Source of the DNA: Cannabis sativa
Lineage: Eukaryota; Streptophyta; Magnoliopsida; Rosales; Cannabaceae
Length of the DNA stretch: 64,000 nucleotides
NCBI RefSeq assembly: GCF_029168945.1
Contig: NC_083604.1
Span: 48,231,686-48,295,685, forward strand
Direction: 5' to 3'
Numbering within the stretch: the stretch's first letter is position 1; every line of letters starts with the position of its first letter. Under the pieces are notes generated by a model that ran no database searches, had not been told where the DNA came from, and worked only from the letters and a program-made list of their open reading frames with translations. The position numbers and the translations under genes are program-made. Shown here piece after piece: positions 57,481 through 64,000 of this stretch.

Positions 57481-57734
57481 TTCTAAAAAGAATTATTCTA
57501 ATGACATTAAAAAATTGGCGAAGCAGGAGGTTTTTAGTTTTCTATTTCTCCTATTTTTTGTAGTGAATCTTCTAAAAGGAAACCCTTTAAAGTTTAAATG
57601 AATAAAACGAAAATCAATACATTTCCATTCATTCCAACTAACAAAATATGGCTTTATTATATTAAAAATAAATTGAAACATACCTGACACTTTTAATTAA
57701 AAAAGAATGATCTTTATAAAAATAAAAAACTTAA

Positions 57735-58149
57735 CGATCTACAATACACCCCTTAAAATGGATACATTAATACACTTTTATTTATTTTAGCACTCGAAAT
57801 AATTTTTTAGTCAAATTTTTTTCTCATGGTCATGTACGTTATAGTTATTTAAGATATCCTGCAAAATTTAAAGAAATTTGGAAAAGTTTAACACGCCAAA
57901 AACTACGTTCAAACAGTGTGTTGCACGCGTGACTATTTTATTTTATACACGTGTAAAATAGACTATTTGATCATTGTTTTCTATATTGTAAATGATTCGA
58001 AATTTCTCAAAATTTTGTAGGTTATCTTAAATAGCTATAACGTACATGAATATGAAAAAAATTTAGACTAAAAAATTCTTCTGGATGCCGAAACAAGTCA
58101 AGAGTGTATCAGTACATCCCTTTTAAGGGGGTGCATTGTAGAATCACCT
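57735..58149. mobile_element. Mutator-type foldback MITE (415 bp)
   Basis: A perfect 9-bp duplication AAAACTTAA flanks it (57726-57734 and 58150-58158). The left arm CTACAATACACCCCTTAAAA and the right arm CCCTTTTAAGGGGGTGCATT are inverse copies, and inner arms (CATGTACGTTATAGTTATTT against AAATAGCTATAACGTACATG) extend the pairing to most of the element. Confidence 0.88.
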
Positions 58150-58158
58150 AAAACTTAA

Positions 58159-59383
58159 TATTCCTTTTACAATTTTTTGAAGAAAATTTACACAATACAT
58201 TTAAAATTGGATTTTTTTTTTAGTATTTTTATGGATTTTTTTTTTTTTTTTTTTTTTTTTATCTTTTGACGAGTTTAGTTTTTACAAATTTTTCACCTTT
58301 CTTTTTTCTTTGCTGTCCAGTAGCATTAACATGTAAATAACAGAAAAATAATATTTTGTATATTTGTAAAAATAAAAAATTTAAATTTGTCAGAATATAA
58401 TTTTTTTTTTGTAAAATTGTAAAATTATAAAAATATAATTTTTTTGTTATTTTTAAGTATTTATGAACAAAATATAATGTAATTAAAGAGATTCTAGAAT
58501 TACATTACTAAAATTCACACATTGAGGCTAAAATTTAAGGGAGAAGTTGAAGAATACTCTCTTTTCTTATACATTAACTAAATTTACCTTCAAATAAAAT
58601 TTAATTTAAATATATTTCTTTTTATGAGTATTGTACCTAAATTATCCTCACATTCACAGAACGAAAACATAATTATAAACATAATAAATTTGTGTTCTTT
58701 ATAGATGGATAAGTAGATTTGTAGAAAAGTTTGAGACAATATTTTAATTAAAAAAGAATGAAAACCATCTTGAAGTGATAAGGGTAAACTTAGTAGAATG
58801 ATTTATAAAACAGGTAAACATAAGAGATTTCAAAAGAGAGGGTATAAGCATAAGTTAAAAGAGGTATGTAGTGTAATTTTTTCCAAATTTAAACATGTAC
58901 TGTTTAATTTCTTTTGGAAATCTAACGGTTGTTTTTTTAAAAGGTGTAGAAAGAAAAGAGAGGTTAGTTGGGTGTATCATGTGTACTTGATACACTCTAA
59001 GAATACTCAAGCTACGTCTTCAACAAGTGTACAAGGGGAGGGAATGTAATTTTATACAAGTACACTTAGATAACGATAGTGAATTGTATTCTCACTACAA
59101 ATGGAGGAAAGCAAATTTTACATATATGCCATACGATGCTATTAATTGATGAAATTTTTTATTTGGTGAAAACTGACACCCATTCATCCATTTCAACTTA
59201 CTATAGCGACTTACGAGCCCATTTGAATGGCCAAACCCTTATTCTATGTGGGATTTTGAGTGAGTAACCAAATTTTCACTTTTACAGCTGAAACCAAACA
59301 TTACATAATTTTCACTTATACAATTTTAGAGAAGAGAATTACCAGGTAGGTTGTGTATAGATTTATATATATATGGAGAGAAA
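58159..59383. other. Spacer, nothing recognised
   Basis: AT-rich with a T run at 58228-58260. The open frame 58798-59049 has no recognisable domain. It includes the downstream region of the U-box gene. Confidence 0.4.
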
Positions 59384-60601
59384 TTAATTAGACATATGGC
59401 TTGGATCTTGGATCCACTTAGATCTAAGGAGCTTAAGTAACATTCTTGCCTTAGTTTTGGTTCTTCCACTACACTGGCTTTGAAGTAGTAATAATAACTG
59501 AGTCAAAACTCCATCTGCAATGGCTTCTTCCCTTGCCTGAAAAGAACCATAACATACTGTCATGAGTGATCCGACTGCGTTTTCACTCTCCTCATGATTG
59601 GATACCCTGAAAACTTTCTTCACAAGAGTGGTGATCCCATTGGGGTTCCTCAACAGTGCCTCTCTTGCACTGTCAAGTGCTAAAAGCTTCTCAAGAATGT
59701 CCATAGCAAATGGTACTGCAAGACTTTTATTACTTTGCCTCCTTTCGCTGCTAGAAATGTACGATATTAGTCCATCAACAACGCCTTCTGTGATACAAGT
59801 TTCTTGATTCAGTTTGGAGGAAGATAGTAGTGTCCACAAGGCTTTGATTCCAGCATCTGAAGCTTCACAATTCTGGTGGACTAACTGAACAATCTCATGC
59901 AATAGCTCTCTCTTTTTACCAAGCATGGAGCAAAGTTGATTAGTCTCTGAAGAAGCTGATGTGGTCTCTATCAATTGACAAAGGTTCATTTTCACCAATG
60001 AACTACCATGCTTAAGCAAGAATAAGACTGATTCTAATTTGGATTCTTGTAGAAGAATATTGAGAGACTCCAATTCACAAAAGGGAAGAAGTTTTAAAAC
60101 ACAGAACAATGCTTGTTCTACAAACTTGGCATACTCTTCTGATGATATCATGGCCTCCTTTTGAGTTCTACCAAAAACTAGCTCCAGCAGAAAAGGCAAG
60201 AAGCCTAAGTGGATCAAACAAGATCTCGACGACGATTCTTGGGACAAAACTCGAATTGTCTCGAGCATGTTAAGCTTTGTTTCAAAGGCAGTGTCATGAG
60301 ATTCCAAGCTATGTTTGATTGCAGCCACAGAGTCAACTATTGCCAAGTCTTCATGATCAAATTGGTGTCCCATTTGAAGCCAATGATCGATCAAATGGCG
60401 AAGCGTGTGATTTGGAACCATGGTTGGATCATGAAGCTTCTGCATTGTGACTGGACAAGTCAGATTACCTGCAGCCAGCCATTTTTCTATGCTTGATCTA
60501 TCATAAGTTTGGCCAGTTGAAAGAGTGACTGGATCTTTGAACAAGTCTAGAGTAATTGGACATCTGAACAAGTAAGGAACAGTCATTTCAGCTTCATTCA
60601 T
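59384..60601 (-). CDS. Plant U-box (PUB) E3 ubiquitin ligase with ARM-like repeats
   Basis: 405 residues, no intron, start MNEAEMTVPYLFRCPITLD, stop TAA. The U-box spans about residues 8-82 with the conserved CPIT(L)..KDPVTLSTGQTYDR, SIEKWLAAGN, CPVT and PNHTLRHLI positions. The rest is helical and Leu-rich with ARM-like repeats (for example DAGIKALWTLLSSSKLNQET, HEESENAVGSLMTVCYG) and ends in a basic tail. The U-box recruits the E2; the repeats likely bind substrate or partners. Length, lack of introns and U-box sequence fit the Arabidopsis PUB20-PUB29 group, several members of which act in stress and immune signalling, but I cannot assign the ortholog. The frame is clean, with no sign of decay. 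Neighbouring DNA is transposon-rich and unrelated. Confidence 0.95.
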   Translation of the reverse strand: MNEAEMTVPYLFRCPITLDLFKDPVTLSTGQTYDRSSIEKWLAAGNLTCPVTMQKLHDPTMVPNHTLRHLIDHWLQMGHQFDHEDLAIVDSVAAIKHSLESHDTAFETKLNMLETIRVLSQESSSRSCLIHLGFLPFLLELVFGRTQKEAMISSEEYAKFVEQALFCVLKLLPFCELESLNILLQESKLESVLFLLKHGSSLVKMNLCQLIETTSASSETNQLCSMLGKKRELLHEIVQLVHQNCEASDAGIKALWTLLSSSKLNQETCITEGVVDGLISYISSSERRQSNKSLAVPFAMDILEKLLALDSAREALLRNPNGITTLVKKVFRVSNHEESENAVGSLMTVCYGSFQAREEAIADGVLTQLLLLLQSQCSGRTKTKARMLLKLLRSKWIQDPSHMSN

Positions 60602-60737
60602 GGAAGAAAACTAAGAAATAAAGTCTCAAAAGAAGCAACAAATTAGAGTTTTTTCTTTGTTTCTTTTGGTGTAGTTGTAGGAATATACAAATTGGGCTGA
60701 ACCAAAGAAGAGTGAAGGCTAAAAATATCCTACAAAT

Positions 60738-60746
60738 AGTATATAA
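60738..60746 (-). promoter_or_regulatory. Candidate TATA box of the U-box gene
   Basis: On minus the text is CTTATATACTA, about 137 bp before the ATG, which would give a 5' UTR of roughly 100 bp. Confidence 0.5.
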
Positions 60747-62092
60747 GATGCTGAAAGACTGAATATCTTACTACAATACAACATGTGGGCAGATCTCTTT
60801 TGGTATAAATTAAAATAAACGCAAACGTTATTTTGTGAAATTGGATTATGATATTTCATATCAGACTTGTTGAAAAGACTCGTGAACCAACTAAAAACAT
60901 GTGTTTTATAATATGTAAAGAGTATAACAAAAAAAAAAAAGAGTTAAGAGTTTGTAATTGAAGAAGGGAAAAGTGTTAAAGGCCTAGGATTTAGAAAGCA
61001 TAAAATCTAAAGAGATGGGGTATATTAGTGAGAGAGTTTTGGTGATGACTGAGTTGCAATTTTCCCTGGCAGACAAACTGTAGTAGAGAGAGATTGTGAG
61101 ATAGAGAGAGGAAGAAAAGGAGGCAAAAGTGCAGTCTTAGTTGGAGAAATAATGAAGAAGAGAATTAACATCAAACATAGAAACACTCTAGCCAAAATAA
61201 TCTTATCCTAGCTAGTGATAGGGAAGAGGTTGGAACTATTAGTAATAATATAGAATAAACTTTTTTTTTGAGAAAAAAAATGGTCCCCCCCACCTCACCC
61301 TCTCTCTTTCTATATGTATGTTTATTAATCCAGTCAAAACTGACCCACCATAGAAAAATACTTATTGTTAATGTCTTTGAAGTTTGAATCCACCCAATAA
61401 TATTTGTTTTGAAACAAATTAAATTGAGAGAGAAAGGGAGAGAGAGAGTAATGGTAGTCACAGGGCTCATGAGGATAGTTAGAAAAATAAATAAATAAAT
61501 ATTATGGGACTCCATTACTGGTGGGATCAAATAAATGTAACTCCCCATTCCTGATGTGTTATTAATGTGATAGAATATGGCAAATATGTTGTTTTTACCA
61601 ATGATACTTTGGTTTTTTCATAATTTTAATTTTTGTCACCTTATATTGGTTTGGTCAAGATAATAATATTAAAATTAAGATAGGTTTTTTTGATGAATAT
61701 ATTAAAATAGGTACTTGCGGTTAACCAACTATAACCCTCTCTTGTTTTTTTAATAAAAAACAACTCTTTCTCGATCTTGGTCTTTTCCTTTGAATATGAT
61801 GCTCAATTGTATTTTATTTTTATCTAGAAATAGTGATGATATTTATTTAGTGAGCAAGAATTGGAACTTCCTTTTCAATAATAAAAAAAAGAATTGGATC
61901 TTTAAAATAACATTTCACCTTAGGAATATGTATAGTATGATAACCCTGATAATAATAGATGACTATTTAATGGTTATGGTCACATTTTCTCTTACCTTTA
62001 ATAATAAGTTACTAATATGTAAACATTCTTTTTATAGAATTAAATTAATTATAATTAACCATATACTTAAAAAAATTAATATTAATATATGG
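60747..62092. other. U-box upstream region, mostly AT-rich
   Basis: GA-rich words occur at 61081-61120 and 61431-61452. No second gene is supported; the open frames 61171-61548 and 61790-62116 lack domains. Confidence 0.4.
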
Positions 62093-62101
62093 CTAATTAA
62101 T

Positions 62102-62479
62102 AATTTTTCCCCCTGAATTTTGACATGTACTAAATCGTACCTCCTGAATTTTTTTGGCCGTTAAAAATTCTCCTTGAACTATTGAGATTGTTAAATTTAA
62201 GGACTTTTGTCTAATTTTAGTAAAAAAATTCTAACATAGATGAAAGTTCAAGGGGCACAATTTAGTACATATTAAAGTTTGAGGGACATGATTTGATAGA
62301 TATCAAAGTCTGAGGAGCATGGTTTAGTACATAAACAATCACTGAAACAGTAAAATTGAATGAAATTAGGGAAAAGTCCTTAAATTTAACAATCTCAATA
62401 GTTCGAGGGGAATTTCTAAGGGCCAAAAAAGTTCAGGGGGCACGATTTAGTACATGTCAAAGTTCGGGAGAAAAAACTA
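62102..62479. mobile_element. Foldback MITE
   Basis: The left arm (CCCTGAATTTTGACATGTAC, TTTTTTTGGCCGTTAAAAAT, AACTATTGAGATTGTTAAAT) has inverse copies on the right (ATTTAACAATCTCAATAGTT, GGGCCAAAAAAGTTCAGGGG, GTACATGTCAAAGTTCGGGA). The flanks CTAATTAAT and CTAATTAGC share 7 of 9 bases. The centre repeats ATTTAGTACAT words. A Mutator-type origin is likely. Confidence 0.65.
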
Positions 62480-62671
62480 CTAATTAGCTTTAATATATTT
62501 AATAGACTTTTTTTAGTAATTAGTATTTATAAATATTTTTTTTTACTCCCTTTTATAATTTTTCTAATATTCAAACCATTTGATTATAATATTTGCAATA
62601 AAATCTCATTTTTTTTTTTTTACAAAAAGTAGACTTCTATCTCTTCTAAAATCAATTTGTTAAGCTGTAAT

Positions 62672-63028
62672 TGTTGAGAATCATGAGGTTCCATCTCAAA
62701 ACTAATTGGCAATGAGTGGAGTAGCCTATGTTCTTTATATATGACTCAATTCTCTACCATTTATTCTATGTGGGACAACATTCCCCCTCAAGATGATGGC
62801 TATTTTTTGCTCATCAATCTTGAACCGTATCAGAGTGGACATGATCACTATCTGTATAGGTGCGGATCGGATAGGATCGCTTGCCCGCAAGAGATATGGC
62901 TCTGATACCATGTTGAGAATCATGGGGTTCCATCTCAAAACAGATTGGCAATGAGTGGAGTAGCCCATGTTCTTTATATATGGCTCAATTCTTTACCATT
63001 TATTCTATGTGGGACAATGTCCACAACA
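62672..63028 (-). mobile_element. TRIM (miniature LTR retrotransposon), 357 bp
   Basis: Two short LTRs (62672-62780 and 62911-63028) start TGTTGAGAATCATG on plus and end ...CAACA. On minus the primer-binding site TGGTATCAGAGCC (62910-62898) follows the 5' LTR at once, and a purine tract TGAGGGGGAA precedes the 3' LTR. The target duplication GTAAT is perfect (62667-62671 and 63029-63033). No coding capacity, as usual for TRIMs. Confidence 0.92.
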
Positions 63029-63033
63029 GTAAT

Positions 63034-63845
63034 TAACTATTTGGTACCCTGTATTGTTTTTAAAATACAAATTTAGTTTCTTATATTTCTAATAATGATC
63101 ACTTGGTACCCTTTATTTATAATTCCTACACATTTAGTACCATCACTTTAAATTTAGTAGACTTAAATTTCTAATATGACTAGATTAATCCTCATTTAAA
63201 TAATTTATATGATTTAATAAATAAAAAACCAAATAAAATTTCACTTGATTCAACTTCCACTTTTGTCAATCTAAACAAATTTTCATTTATATCTTCTTTG
63301 TTCTTTCCAGTTCAAATATACAATAGTCAAACCAAGACTAATATATTTTATATAAATAAATACATGACTTAAAATCAAACAAAGAGAACACCCTAAATAT
63401 ATCATCTAAATTATCACATGTTACCTCCTTATATATAAATATATTAGCTCCAAATCATAAGGCTACTATGCAGTAGCTATTATGCTGCGAACAAAATACA
63501 TGAACAAAAAAAAAAAAAAAGAACAAAGAAAGTAAAGACAAACCTTCAAATTTAGACATAGAAAATATAATTTTACAGAGATAGAAAAGGAATCATATAG
63601 GTTTTTCTTAAAAATAAAATATATTAACTCGTATAATATTAAAATTAATATTAAAAAGAAGGGTAATCTAGTCATACTTGAAAGTTAGGTCCACCAAAGT
63701 TAAAGATAGAGTACCAAGTGTGTAGAATTTGTAAATAAAGGGTACTAAATAATCATTTTTAAAAATATATATTTACTAAATAATCCCGCCAACAAAGAGT
63801 ACCAACTTGTATTTTGATAAAACACAAGGTACTAAGTATATATAT
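63034..63845. mobile_element. Diverged inverted-repeat element
   Basis: TTTGGTACCCTGTATTGTTT and CACTTGGTACCCTTTATTTA on the left have inverse counterparts on the right (TAAATAAAGGGTACTAAATA, AACACAAGGTACTAAGTATA). The arms are about 100 bp or more and diverged. Ends and target duplication are not resolved. The TRIM lies at its left edge. Confidence 0.5.
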
Positions 63846-64000
63846 TTACTATTTGTAAATAAATAAATTAAAAATACAAAAACAATAATAAAAAATAAAT
63901 TTAATTAATTGAAAAATAAACAAATATAAATATTAAAATAATTAAAAAAATATTTTCATTTGAAAAAATTAAAAAAAAAAATAAGATCAAAATTTTTTCA

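Noticed and set aside
62898..62910. GGCTCTGATACCA read as a plus-strand gene motif
   Set aside because: It is the reverse complement of the iMet primer-binding site of the TRIM and sits exactly at its LTR edge.

Overview
This is nuclear plant DNA, most likely from a eudicot. The evidence is split genes with GT..AG introns, AT-rich spacers, a plant RABC-type Rab GTPase, a plant U-box/ARM E3 ligase, and a dense mix of plant transposons (L1-type LINEs, copia and gypsy LTR elements, CACTA, Helitron, hAT and Mutator-type MITEs, a TRIM). I cannot name the species from sequence alone. Only two genes look intact: a six-exon RABC1/Rab18-type GTPase on + (23339-28698) and an intronless PUB-type U-box E3 ligase on - (59384-60601). 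I saw no rRNA, true tRNA or CRISPR.

Left part (1-9.6 kb): a MITE with an internal duplication (70-909), then a structurally full-length L1-type LINE on - (1296-9221, 13-bp TSD GATTCTAGTACTT) whose reverse transcriptase is split by a solo LTR (3647-5559, TSD CATTC). From 9.6 to 13.5 kb lies a decayed Helitron on - with a recognisable CTAG 3' end, Rep and Pif1-type helicase remnants and one intron.

From 13.5 to 23.1 kb there is a three-level nest: a second LINE on - is split in ORF1 by an LTR of the same family as the first solo LTR, and that LTR is split by a CACTA element (15993-21184, TSD AGT) that encodes a TNPA-like/Transposase_24 protein and has GC-rich hairpin-forming ends. The nest ends about 250 bp upstream of the Rab start codon. 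The Rab introns carry a LINE relic, a SINE-like relic and a 108-bp near-perfect hairpin.

From 29.4 to 35.5 kb come MITEs: a large inverted-repeat element holding a foldback and a hAT MITE whose target duplication is a GA microsatellite, two related hAT MITEs with 8-bp TSDs, and a Mutator-type MITE with a 9-bp TSD. From 35.5 to 39.4 kb there is a degenerate CACTA with TNPD pieces, and from 39.6 to 42.1 kb a truncated copia element (LTR end, PBS, gag, protease, integrase).

From 42.1 to 54.5 kb is another nest: a long LTR-like sequence holding a solo LTR (43661-44837, TSD TCGTC), then a third LINE relic (+) split by a gag-only gypsy-type element on - (46935-53252; tRNA-Asp PBS, two LTRs). The right end holds a hAT MITE (55008-55767), an unclassified less AT-rich block, a Mutator-type MITE (57735-58149, TSD AAAACTTAA), the U-box gene, a further foldback element and a compact TRIM (62672-63028, TSD GTAAT).

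The transposons do not form one pathway with the genes. Their interest lies in order of insertion, possible effects on the Rab promoter and introns, and one recurrent feature: both LINEs that keep the ORF1/ORF2 junction overlap stop and start as ATGA, which suggests coupled translation. I did not find a convincing novel defence or metabolic system.
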